NCBI GenBank assembly: GCA_046155505.1
Contig: JBJXFK010000085.1
Span: 1 to 12,686, forward strand
Source of the DNA: JBJXFK01 sp046155505
Lineage (GTDB): Bacteria > Planctomycetota > Phycisphaerae > UBA1845 > Fen-1342
Reading direction: 5' to 3'
DNA: 12,686 nt
The notes under the pieces are model-generated. The model was not told where the DNA came from. It worked only from the letters and a program-made list of their open reading frames with translations, and did not search any database. Below are positions 1 through 6,892 of the stretch, one piece after another. The position numbers were made by a program, and so were the translations under genes. The stretch's first letter is position 1. Every line of letters begins with the position of its first letter.

Positions 1-338
1 GTGCCGACGGGCACGCCGCCGGGCATTTGCACGATCGAGAGCAGCGAATCCATGCCGTGCAGGGCTTTCGATTCGACCGGCACGCCGAGCACGGGCAGCG
101 CGGTTTTGCTGGCGCACATGCCGGGCAGATGGGCCGCCCCGCCGGCACCGGCGATGATGACTTCGACGCCGCGAGCTTCGGCCTCGGCGGCGAATTTGAA
201 AAGCAGATCGGGCGTGCGATGAGCCGAGACGACCTGCACCTCGTGCGGCACGCCGAGCTGTTCGAGCGTGGCGGCGGCGTGCTGCATGGTTTCCCAGTCG
301 GAGGATGAACCCATGATGACGGCGACGAGGGAGGACAT
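1..338 (-). CDS. purE: PurE, N5-carboxyaminoimidazole ribonucleotide mutase (3' end cut off by window edge)
   Basis: Reading leftwards from ATG at 338-336, the frame stays open to the window edge and gives 112 complete codons of a protein that is usually about 160-170 residues, so the C-terminal third is missing. The N-terminus reads MSSLVAVIMGSSSDWETM, the class I PurE nucleotide-binding start. SAHRTPD follows at residues 38-44 with the catalytic-region His at 40, then AGAGGAAHLPGM at 63-74 and a GMDSLLSIVQMPGGVPVG stretch at 95-112. PurE moves the carboxyl group of N5-CAIR to give 4-carboxy-aminoimidazole ribonucleotide, a step of cytoplasmic de novo purine synthesis, normally working with PurK. 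The gene lies 8 bases after a membrane/zinc-ribbon gene on the same strand, so co-transcription is likely. No clear Shine-Dalgarno sequence precedes the start. Identity is near certain from the motifs; purK, if linked, would lie outside the window. Confidence 0.97.
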   Translation of the reverse strand, partial: MSSLVAVIMGSSSDWETMQHAAATLEQLGVPHEVQVVSAHRTPDLLFKFAAEAEARGVEVIIAGAGGAAHLPGMCASKTALPVLGVPVESKALHGMDSLLSIVQMPGGVPVG

Positions 339-346
339 TGGCGGAA

Positions 347-991
347 TCATAACGCGCCGGGGTCGATGTGACTGATCCGCGATGGGTCGAATGGCGTGCC
401 GCACTCGGGGCAGCGCCGGGTGGTGAGGCCGAAGAGGCGATATTGGCAGCGCTGGCAGCGGCCCATGGCGATGCGAAGTTGGCGGTGGGCGTAGCGCTGC
501 AGCAAGACGGAACCGATCGTTGCAATCACAAACACGACGCCAAGGCCGACTGCAAGCGGGAGTTGTTCGGCGGAGACAAGCGGCACGCCTGACGGCGTCG
601 TTCGATACCAAAGCGTTACGACAATCGAGCCGAGCAGCAGCCACTTTCCAACGTACAGAAGAACAAGCCACGAAGCGCATTCCAGCATCGTGAAAAGCAG
701 TGGGCGTCGGATTTCGACCGGCCAGTCATACATCCGTACCATCGAAAGACCGGCGGTGATCGCCAGGCCGAGCGATGCCCACTTCCACCCGTTCTTTGCG
801 CGTCCCGTCGCCAATTCCATGTTGGTGGCCATCAACAGCACGATCAGGAATCCGAAGGTGCCGATCAACGCGAGCACGGTCCAAGTGCGTCGTTCGCGTA
901 GGGGGCGGAGCGTCACGCGTCGATGGATGAAGGCCCACGCCGCGCTGCGAGTCCCGAGGGCATGTTCGGTTTTTGCCTCCGGGTGGGACAT
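347..991 (-). CDS. Small multi-span membrane protein with C-terminal C4 zinc ribbon, function unknown
   Basis: This 214-residue protein starts at ATG 991-989 and ends with TGA at 349-347. A basic N-terminus (residues 1-35) is followed by hydrophobic stretches at about 38-55, 70-84, 98-128 and 145-166, suggesting four or five membrane spans. The tail carries two Cys pairs, C179/C182 and C194/C197, in the pattern RCQRCQYRLFGL-x-RCPECGTPF, a rubredoxin-like zinc ribbon. The 'CxxCxYxLxGL...CPECGxPF' tail recurs in many planctomycete membrane proteins of unknown role. The ribbon would face the cytoplasm if the last span exits inward. It is the first gene of a probable two-gene unit with purE, but nothing links it to purine synthesis beyond position. 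No Shine-Dalgarno sequence is visible. The reading frame and zinc ribbon are clear; function is not known. Confidence 0.85.
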   Translation of the reverse strand: MSHPEAKTEHALGTRSAAWAFIHRRVTLRPLRERRTWTVLALIGTFGFLIVLLMATNMELATGRAKNGWKWASLGLAITAGLSMVRMYDWPVEIRRPLLFTMLECASWLVLLYVGKWLLLGSIVVTLWYRTTPSGVPLVSAEQLPLAVGLGVVFVIATIGSVLLQRYAHRQLRIAMGRCQRCQYRLFGLTTRRCPECGTPFDPSRISHIDPGAL

Positions 992-1156
992 CGGTCGTAA
1001 GTGTATTCGAAGTGTTTCGGCGACAGACGCGAACGCTGGTTGTGCGCTCGTTTAGGGCTTCAGTAGCATCTTTCAGAAGAACCGCGGTGGGCCGCGGTGC
1101 TCCAGGGGACGGTCGACACGCGCTTGCGCTTCTCGTTCGGCTCGCTTCGTTCGCGG

Positions 1157-1181
1157 CACTCGCTGGCGCGTCGCGTTCGGA
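1157..1181 (+). repeat. Dispersed 25-base repeat, copy A (copy B at 6734-6758)
   Basis: These 25 bases, starting CACTCGCTGGCGC and ending TTCGGA, match 6734-6758 in the same orientation at 23 of 25 positions; the differences are at the 14th and 19th bases. Both copies lie in non-coding gaps and both run on into 'CTCGCT'-rich sequence. This looks like an intergenic repeat family rather than coding conservation. Confidence 0.65.
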
Positions 1182-1209
1182 ATTGGCTCGCTCGCTGACG
1201 CTCGGGTCG

Positions 1210-1254
1210 CACGGGCTAGGAAACCCGTGGTACATCAGAACGGGCTGGAAGCCC
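1210..1254 (+). repeat. Two tandem hairpin-forming repeat units of GGGCT-type
   Basis: Unit one, 1210-1229, pairs CACGGG with CCCGTG around an 8-base loop. Unit two, 1242-1254, pairs GGGCT with AGCCC around GGA. Aligned, both read ACGGGCT, then GGAA, then CCC, followed by a degenerate GTGGTACA or ATAGCACA, so they are diverged copies of one unit about 30 bases apart. They resemble REP-like palindromic intergenic repeats. A GTG inside unit one (1227) opens the helicase frame early but is not a credible start. Confidence 0.6.
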
Positions 1255-1343
1255 ATAGCACACGCGCTCGCGCTTGCGCGGCGGACCGCGGTGCTCCAGA
1301 GTGCACATGCGACGCGCGGGGCGGAGGTCGTACACTTCGACGA

Positions 1344-4004
1344 ATGGAGCGGATCGAACACTGGTTCAAGCGTCGCGGCTGGGAGCCGTTCGAGTTTCAG
1401 CGCGAGACGTGGCAGGCATACCTGCGCGGCGACAGCGGGCTGGTGCATGCGCCGACCGGCGTGGGGAAGACGCTGTCGGTTTGGCTGGGGCCGGTGGCGG
1501 AGTATCTGCGCGAATCACTGATGCACCGGCCGGAGGCCGATGCTCCCCGGCGCAAACGCTCCGCAAGAACCGCAACGCGAGTTCGCCGCGAGCGGGCCGA
1601 GCCGCTGCGGGTGTTGTGGTTGACGCCGCTGCGGGCGCTGGCGGCGGATACGGTCGCGTCGATGCGTGAGCCGGTGGAGGATTTGAGGCTGCCGTGGTTG
1701 ATCGAGAGCCGCACGGGGGATACGAATTCGACGCTGCGGGCCAAGCAGCGCGAGCGATTGCCGACGGCGCTGGTGACGACGCCGGAGAGTTTATCGGTAT
1801 TGCTGTCGTACGCCGACGCGCGCGAGCGGATGAAGACGCTGCGCTGCGTGGTGGTGGACGAGTGGCACGAGTTGTTGAGCACCAAGCGCGGCGTGCAGAC
1901 GGAACTGGCGCTGGCGCGGCTGCGGGCTTGGTTGCCCAGATTGCGCGTGTGGGGGTTGTCGGCGACGTTGGGCAATCTGCGGCAGGCGCGGGACGTGTTG
2001 ATGGGAACGCGGGGAGCCGGCGTTCTGCCTGTCCAGAATGCGGAATGCGGGCGGGTAGAAATACCTGCCCCACCAGCAATGATCGAAGCGCGGCTGCACA
2101 AGAACTTCGAGCTGACCACGCTCGTTCCCGAAGACATCGAGTCCTATCCCTGGGCCGGGCACATCGGCGTGCGCATGGTTGATGCGGTGATCGAGGAGGT
2201 CGCGCGGGCGCGGACCGCGCTGCTGTTTACCAACACGCGGTCGCAGGCGGAGATTTGGTTTCGCGCGATCACGTTGAAGCGGCCCGACTGGCTGGGCACG
2301 ATTGCGATTCATCACGGCTCGCTCGAACGCGCGATTCGCGGCAAGGTTGAGCAAAAGCTGAAGGCCGGCGAATTGCGGGCGGTCGTCTGCACATCGTCGC
2401 TCGATCTGGGCGTCGATTTTTCGCCGGTGGATATGGTGTTTCAACTCGGCAGCCCCAAGGGCATCGCCCGCATCCTGCAACGCGCGGGGCGATCGGGTCA
2501 TCAACCCGGCGCGACAAGCCGGGTGGTGTGCGTGCCGACGCACGCGTTTGAACTGGTGGAGTTCGCGGCGGCGCGCGCGGCGCTGGATCGGCGAGATGTC
2601 GAGGCGCGCGAGCCGTTGCGGCGGCCGATGGATGTGCTGGCGCAGCACATTGTGACGGTCGCGTGCGGCGGCGGATTCGTTGAGGACGAGTTGTTCGAGG
2701 AGGTGCGCACGTCGCACGCCTATCGCGAGTTGACGCGCGAGCAGTGGCAATGGGCGATGGACTTCGTCATGCAAGGCGGGCAATCGCTGGCGGCGTATCC
2801 GGATTTCAAGCGGATCGTGCAGCGCGACGGGCGCTGGGTGATCGCCTCGGACCGGATGGCGCGAATGCATCGGCTGAACATCGGCACGATTCCGAGCGAC
2901 GTGTCGATGACCGTGCAGATGTTGAACGGACGGAAGCTGGGCACGATCGAGGAGTCGTTCATTTCGCGGCTCGCCGAGGGTGATACGTTTGTGTTCGCGG
3001 GCAATTACCTGACGCTGCAACTGGTGCGGGGCATGACGGCGTATGTGCGCAAGGCGAAGAAGACCAGCGGGCGCATCCCGCGCTGGGACGGCACGCGATT
3101 TCCGCTTTCGACGCAACTTGGGCAAGGCGTGCGCGAGCAGATGACGCGCGCGATGACCGGCGAGCCGGGATCGCCCGAGATGATCGCCGCGATGCCGTTG
3201 CTGTCGCTTCAGGCGGCGACGTCGATTGTTCCGGGGCCGGATGAGTTGCTGATTGAGCATACGCGCAGCCGGGATGGTGATCATTGGTTTGTGTTTCCGT
3301 TCGAGGGGCGGTTGGTGCATGAGGGGCTGGCGTCGCTCCTGGCGTATCGGCTGGCGCGGATGTCGCCGCGGACGGTGAATCTGACGGCAACGGATTACGG
3401 GATGGAATTGCTGTGCGAGACCGAGATGCCGCTGAGCGAGCCGGAGTGGCGGGCGCTGCTGTCGCCGGAGGGGCTGGTCGATGATCTGCTGGCGTGTGTG
3501 AACTGCACGCAGATGGCGCGGCGGCAGTTTCGCGACATCGCGCGCGTCGCGGGGCTGATCATGGCGAGCTATCCGGGATCGCAGAAGCCGACGCGGCATT
3601 TGCAGGCGTCGAGCGAAATGTTTTTTGATGTGCTCACTGAGTTTGATGGCGAGAGTTTGCTCTTGGAGCAGGCGCGGCGCGAGGTGCTGGAGCAGCAGCT
3701 CGAGGTGAATCGCATGCGGGCGGCGCTGGAGCGGATCGCAGCGCGGCCGATTCGCATGATTGCGGCGGCGCGACTGACGCCGCTATCGTTTCCGATTTGG
3801 GCCGAGCGGTTGCGGGCGCAGTATGTGACGACCGAGAAGTGGTCGGAGCGCGTGAAACGGATGGCGATTCAGCTTGAGGCGGCGGAGGATGGCGGAGCGG
3901 TGGAGTTTGGCGGCGACGATTTGCCGCAGAAGAACACGCCTGCGCGGCGCGGGCGCGGCGCGGGTCGCGGCGGACGGCGGACGGGTTGGCGGATGAGGCG
4001 GTAG
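1344..4004 (+). CDS. Lhr-Core type DEXH-box DNA helicase (ligase-associated repair helicase)
   Basis: An 886-residue superfamily 2 helicase. ATG 1344 was chosen because the frame upstream to 1227 is repeat-derived and low-complexity, while homology-like sequence begins at MERIEHWFKRRGWEPFEFQ. GGAGG at 1323-1327 lies 16 bases away, too far to be decisive. Motifs in order: Walker A APTGVGKT (36-43), WLTPLRALAAD (motif Ia, about 92-102), TTPESL, DEWH (172-175), SAT (206-208), LFTNTRSQAE (294-303), TSSLDLGVDF (350-359) and QRAGRSGH (379-386). About 500 residues follow, as in Lhr-Core proteins, which carry winged-helix and beta-barrel parts there. Characterised members are 3'-to-5' ssDNA-dependent ATPases and helicases. 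The next gene, 6 bases on, encodes PdeM, the usual partner. Oddities: an Arg-rich insertion at about 60-88 and an Arg/Gly tail at about 865-886. The ligase and exonuclease usually found in this cluster are not beside it. Confidence 0.95.
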   Translation: MERIEHWFKRRGWEPFEFQRETWQAYLRGDSGLVHAPTGVGKTLSVWLGPVAEYLRESLMHRPEADAPRRKRSARTATRVRRERAEPLRVLWLTPLRALAADTVASMREPVEDLRLPWLIESRTGDTNSTLRAKQRERLPTALVTTPESLSVLLSYADARERMKTLRCVVVDEWHELLSTKRGVQTELALARLRAWLPRLRVWGLSATLGNLRQARDVLMGTRGAGVLPVQNAECGRVEIPAPPAMIEARLHKNFELTTLVPEDIESYPWAGHIGVRMVDAVIEEVARARTALLFTNTRSQAEIWFRAITLKRPDWLGTIAIHHGSLERAIRGKVEQKLKAGELRAVVCTSSLDLGVDFSPVDMVFQLGSPKGIARILQRAGRSGHQPGATSRVVCVPTHAFELVEFAAARAALDRRDVEAREPLRRPMDVLAQHIVTVACGGGFVEDELFEEVRTSHAYRELTREQWQWAMDFVMQGGQSLAAYPDFKRIVQRDGRWVIASDRMARMHRLNIGTIPSDVSMTVQMLNGRKLGTIEESFISRLAEGDTFVFAGNYLTLQLVRGMTAYVRKAKKTSGRIPRWDGTRFPLSTQLGQGVREQMTRAMTGEPGSPEMIAAMPLLSLQAATSIVPGPDELLIEHTRSRDGDHWFVFPFEGRLVHEGLASLLAYRLARMSPRTVNLTATDYGMELLCETEMPLSEPEWRALLSPEGLVDDLLACVNCTQMARRQFRDIARVAGLIMASYPGSQKPTRHLQASSEMFFDVLTEFDGESLLLEQARREVLEQQLEVNRMRAALERIAARPIRMIAAARLTPLSFPIWAERLRAQYVTTEKWSERVKRMAIQLEAAEDGGAVEFGGDDLPQKNTPARRGRGAGRGGRRTGWRMRR

Positions 4005-4010
4005 GCGGCG

Positions 4011-4658
4011 ATGGACCTGACGTGGGCGGGCGAGAAATTCACGCTATTGGCGGATCGCGGCTGTTATCGCTGCGACGCGCAGACGCTCATTGTCAGCGAT
4101 TTGCACCTCGGAAAAGCGGCGGCGTTTCGTGGGGCGGGCGTGCCGGTGCCCGAGGCTTCGACTGATTCGACACTCGCGCGGCTGGATCGCATGATCGCGG
4201 CGACCGGCGCGCGGCGGATGCTGGTGCTCGGTGATTTCTATCATGCGCGGAGCGGGCGGACGGCGGCGCTGGATGCGGCGGTGCAGGCGTGGCGCGATCG
4301 GCATGCGGCGCTTTCGATTTCGATGGTGATCGGAAACCACGATGAGCACGCGGGTGATCCGCCGAGTGAGCTGGGGATCGAGAATCTGGGCGCGAGCTGG
4401 GAAGACGGGGCGATCGAGTTTGTGCATGAGCCGCCGACGCGGGCGGCGCGGCCGACGATGTGCGGGCATGTGCATCCGGCGATTGCGCTCTCGGATCGGG
4501 CGGGATTCACGCATCGGCGGGCGTGCTTTTGGTTTGGCGCGACGGTGGCGCTGCTGCCGGCGACGGGCGAATTCACGGGCACGAAGAGCATCACGCCGCG
4601 CCACGGCGATCGGGTTTATTTGATCGCGGACGGTGAGGTTGCTGCGGTATTGGGTTGA
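4011..4658 (+). CDS. pdeM: PdeM/MPE, ligase-associated metallophosphoesterase nuclease
   Basis: A 215-residue protein with the full calcineurin-like metallophosphoesterase motif set: SDLHLGK (D30, H32), LGDFYH (G74-D75), GNHD (108-111), VHEP (H139) and GHVH (152-155). The string SDLHLGKAAAFR followed by a Val-Pro-rich turn is typical of the PdeM (MPE) family, whose length is also about 215. Studied members are manganese-dependent DNA nucleases encoded with Lhr-Core helicase, an exonuclease and an ATP-dependent ligase. Here only the helicase partner is adjacent: its TAG ends at 4004 and this ATG begins at 4011, with a GAGGCGG string in the helicase end that may serve as a weak ribosome site. 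Translational coupling is likely. The protein is cytoplasmic, with no signal peptide. Its 3' end faces the convergent permease gene across a 146-base junction. The start also has no competitor: MDLTWAGEKFTL matches the expected family N-terminus. Confidence 0.95.
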   Translation: MDLTWAGEKFTLLADRGCYRCDAQTLIVSDLHLGKAAAFRGAGVPVPEASTDSTLARLDRMIAATGARRMLVLGDFYHARSGRTAALDAAVQAWRDRHAALSISMVIGNHDEHAGDPPSELGIENLGASWEDGAIEFVHEPPTRAARPTMCGHVHPAIALSDRAGFTHRRACFWFGATVALLPATGEFTGTKSITPRHGDRVYLIADGEVAAVLG

Positions 4659-4664
4659 AGAATA

Positions 4665-4836
4665 TTGCCACGGATTGCACAGATGCACACAGATAAGAGA
4701 AGATGGAGATTCGTATTGTGCGAGGTGAGATCGTCTGCTAGCTGTGCGATTCGGACGCGCGCTCGACTTGCGGAGATCTTGGTCACTGAATAACTACATT
4801 TGTTTTATCTGTGTTCATCTGTGAAATCTGTGGCAA
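4665..4836. repeat. Inverted pair of 34-base 'CACAGAT' repeats at a convergent gene junction
   Basis: The left arm (4665-4698) begins TTGCCACGGATTGCACAGAT. The right arm (4803-4836), read on the minus strand, begins TTGCCACAGATTTCACAGAT. The arms match at 30 of 34 positions and are separated by 104 bases with no gene. The unit is internally periodic (CACAGAT-type words about 10-11 bases apart). Sequence of this style recurs in many planctomycete and other environmental genomes. A transcript through the span could fold into a long imperfect stem, so it may act as a bidirectional terminator between pdeM (plus) and the permease (minus), or be a small non-autonomous mobile element. The right arm lies partly inside the permease reading frame. 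Confidence 0.75.
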
Positions 4837-6391
4837 ACCCTCTTCGCATTTGCAATCCCGCGACAATTGCCGCGGCGGCGAAGATGTAGAGGCACATGGC
4901 GATCACTTGATCGTCGCGACCGAAGTGGATTGCGTTCAGTAGCGTAATCGCGATGCTGCGGCTGCCCGGCGGCGCGACCATTTGCGAGGCCGAGACTTCG
5001 CCGAGCGAGAGAAATCCCGCGATCAGCAATCCGCCCACGAGCGATCGCCAAATCAGCGGCAGGCGCACGCGCAGGTAGAACTCGAACGGCGACGCGCGAT
5101 CGACCGCGGCCTGGCCCGCGAGGTCGCGTCCCTCGCGCGATTGCAGCCAGAGCAGCAGCACGGGGATTGCGGTGAATCGTGCGGCACCGACGATGCCGAC
5201 GATCAGCATGTGATCGCGGACCCAGTTCATGTTTTGATACGCCGCCGCGATCACGTCGCCGATGAGCGTGGGCGGCGCGGCCATGCCGGCGATGAGTAAT
5301 GCGGTCGCGACATAGGTGACTTGCCGCAACCAGCCGCCGAGCGTGCGCAGGGCGTCGATCGCGAGGGCCATGACCAATGCGAGCGCCATGCTGATCGCCA
5401 TGCCGAGTAGGCCGAGCGGCCAGTCGTTCGGATAGGCGCGCCAGGTGCTCAGCAGTGCGGTCCAATCGCGCAGGCTGGTCGCGAGAATCAGCATCGGCGA
5501 GAGCACAAACACGCCCGCGACGAGCACACATACGACGGACATCCAGCCGCGCGCGTGTCGCGCGTACAGCGACGCGTCGGCAGCGTCGCGGCGGAGTTCG
5601 ACGCTGTCATCGAGCAGTTCGCCGATGCGGGCGCGAAACTGGCAGAGCACGGCCGCGATCAGCGCGAGCACCAGCATCAGCGGCCAGGCGAGCAAAATGA
5701 CGCGGCCCGGCTCGGCGATGAGCTGCGCCTCGGCGAGCATCTCGGTGTTCCACGTTTGCACGAGGCAGAGGTGGCAAACCGAGAATTCGGTCGTCGCGAG
5801 GGCGAACGTGACGAGCATGGAGAGCGTGATCCACGGGCCGAGCGCCATGCGAATCGCACCGACGGTCGCCGCGATTCGTCCGCGATCGAGTTGCTGCATC
5901 GCGAGGGCCGACTCGCCGTGGCGTCGCCAGCCGGCGGCGAGGACGAATGCGGCGACCGGCGCGAGCCACGCGGTGAGGCAGAGGATCGCCCGCCCCATCG
6001 TCGCGGATGCTGCGAGTGCGGGCGATTGGAACGTCTGACTGGAAATGACGCCGGCGGGCACGAGCATCCAGCTCCATGCGTAGGCGTAGACGTATGGCGG
6101 CGTGAGAAAGACGACCAGGCAGAGCCAGCCGGAGAGCGTGCGCAGGCGATGCGATCGTGTGGCAGCCAGTCCGATCGCGAGCAAGCCGCCGACGAGCTGC
6201 GCGGCGGCGGCGGCGGCGAGTGCGATGCCGAGGCCCTTGGCGAGGAGGATGAGCCGTCGCGGGCCGAGCGTCGCGAGGGCGGGGTCGGCGTTGGGCAGCT
6301 CGGCGAGGATCGCGACGAGCGGTAGCCCGAAGACGGCAAGGAGCGCGACGAGTCCGAGTAGCGAGAGCAGCATGACGATCGCGCGGTGCAT
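4805..6391 (-). CDS. Fused two-domain ABC transporter permease, ferric-iron/thiamine type
   Basis: A 528-residue protein from ATG 6391-6389 to TAA 4807-4805. The frame is open upstream to a TTG at 6520, but those 43 codons are polar and unlike the family, whereas MHRAIVMLLSLLGLVALL starts a membrane span directly. Twelve hydrophobic segments fall in two similar halves of six. Each half has a cytoplasmic loop in the place of the EAA motif; the second reads FEFYLRVRLPLIWRSL, followed by LSLGEVSAS. This is the FbpB/SfuB/ThiP layout, where one polypeptide supplies the whole inner-membrane channel for Fe3+ or thiamine uptake. Substrate cannot be told from sequence. The periplasmic binding protein and ATPase are not adjacent. 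The last ten residues, FATDFTDEHR, and the stop are encoded by the right arm of the 34-base repeat, so the original C-terminus was probably different. No clear Shine-Dalgarno sequence or promoter is visible. Confidence 0.88.
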   Translation of the reverse strand: MHRAIVMLLSLLGLVALLAVFGLPLVAILAELPNADPALATLGPRRLILLAKGLGIALAAAAAAQLVGGLLAIGLAATRSHRLRTLSGWLCLVVFLTPPYVYAYAWSWMLVPAGVISSQTFQSPALAASATMGRAILCLTAWLAPVAAFVLAAGWRRHGESALAMQQLDRGRIAATVGAIRMALGPWITLSMLVTFALATTEFSVCHLCLVQTWNTEMLAEAQLIAEPGRVILLAWPLMLVLALIAAVLCQFRARIGELLDDSVELRRDAADASLYARHARGWMSVVCVLVAGVFVLSPMLILATSLRDWTALLSTWRAYPNDWPLGLLGMAISMALALVMALAIDALRTLGGWLRQVTYVATALLIAGMAAPPTLIGDVIAAAYQNMNWVRDHMLIVGIVGAARFTAIPVLLLWLQSREGRDLAGQAAVDRASPFEFYLRVRLPLIWRSLVGGLLIAGFLSLGEVSASQMVAPPGSRSIAITLLNAIHFGRDDQVIAMCLYIFAAAAIVAGLQMRRGFATDFTDEHR

Positions 6392-6592
6392 GTCGGCAGT
6401 GTGGGGCAGGTGGGCGGCGGGCACAATCGAACGGCAGATATTTGACTTGCAGAAAATTGCGAGTGCGCGGAAGTGTGGTGCTTGGAACGGGTTAGCGATG
6501 GCGGACAGGAAAAATCTCAACCTGGTCAGAAAATCGTGCAGTCATCTGCGCGGGCGTCTCGTCTACCCCCATGCACAGCATTACAACGAACT

Positions 6593-6705
6593 TCTCCACG
6601 CGGGGTGGAGAGGGATTGGCAGGACGCATTGTTCGGCTCGCCCTTCTTGCCAATCAATCCCAGGCCCGTTTCCAGGTCGGAGGAAACGGGCCATTTTTCG
6701 TTTTT
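6593..6705 (+). ncRNA. Candidate small structured RNA ending in an intrinsic terminator
   Basis: Three stems follow one another on the plus strand: TCTCCAC/GTGGAGA (6593-6611, 7 bp, 5-base loop), GATTGGCA/TGCCAATC (6614-6621 with 6648-6655, 8 bp, 26-base loop), and the terminator stem at 6663-6692. No plus-strand protein gene lies upstream for this terminator to serve, since the permease reads the other way. That makes a small RNA gene or an attenuated leader the simplest reading. The 5' end is not defined; no -35/-10 pair is convincing. No match to SRP RNA, RNase P RNA, tmRNA or tRNA signatures was seen. Confidence 0.35.
6663..6705 (+). terminator. Strong Rho-independent terminator, plus strand
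   Basis: GGCCCGTTTCC (6663-6673) pairs perfectly with GGAAACGGGCC (6682-6692) around an 8-base loop. The stem is followed at once by ATTTTTCGTTTTT (6693-6705). This 11-bp stem with a U-rich tail is the clearest terminator in the window. The reverse strand has no T-run after the stem, so it acts for plus-strand transcripts. Confidence 0.85.
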
Positions 6706-6733
6706 GGGGTCAGTTACGACGCGATTGAGCGAT

Positions 6734-6758
6734 CACTCGCTGGCGCTTCGCATTCGGA
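6734..6758 (+). repeat. Dispersed 25-base repeat, copy B (copy A at 1157-1181)
   Basis: It matches 1157-1181 at 23 of 25 positions in the same orientation and lies 28 bases after the terminator T-tract. Like copy A it continues into GC-rich 'CTCGCTGCG' sequence. Both copies are intergenic. Confidence 0.65.
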
Positions 6759-6892
6759 CTCGCTGCGCGCGCCGGCGCTGGGCACGGAGTCCCGAGCGCT
6801 ACGACTCTCGCGCGGCTCAACCGCCGTTCTCGGGTGGCTCGCGGACCAATTCTGCCAAGATTTTCGGGCCGGCCGAATAGTCATTCCGGACG

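Larger units (their letters stand above)
1092..1299. repeat. 14-base direct repeat bracketing the repeat cluster
   Basis: CCGCGGTGCTCCAG occurs exactly at 1092-1105 and again at 1286-1299 in the same orientation. Just inside the left copy is a GACACGCGCTTGCGCT string (1115-1130), and just inside the right copy a related CACACGCGCTCGCGCTTGCG string (1259-1278). The 14-base match is exact and unlikely by chance in 200 bases; its meaning is not known. It could mark the edges of a composite element or be two fragments of one dispersed repeat family. Confidence 0.6.
992..1343. other. Non-coding repeat cluster between divergent genes
   Basis: This 352-base gap separates the leftward membrane-protein gene from the rightward helicase gene and must hold both promoters, although no convincing -35/-10 pair stands out. 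It is built of short repeats: a direct repeat of CCGCGGTGCTCCAG at 1092-1105 and 1286-1299, a GC-rich stretch around 1115-1207 made of variants of 'GCTCGCT' and 'CGCTTGCGCT', and two hairpin-forming units at 1210-1254. Open frames across it are low-complexity and not protein-like. Confidence 0.7.

Noticed and set aside
1227..1343. GTG 1227 as start of the helicase, adding 39 residues
   Set aside because: The extra part is encoded by intergenic repeat sequence, is low-complexity, and has no ribosome site; family-like sequence starts at ATG 1344.
1791..3599. Long minus-strand open frame of about 600 codons opposite the helicase
   Set aside because: Arg/His/Pro-rich shadow of a GC-rich gene; the plus strand has a full set of helicase motifs.
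6392..6520. TTG 6520 as start of the permease, adding 43 residues
   Set aside because: The added residues are polar and precede a normal first membrane span that begins at ATG 6391.
6500..6600. SRP RNA or 6S-like RNA
   Set aside because: No SRP apical-loop signature is present, and no single long bulged helix of 6S type could be traced.
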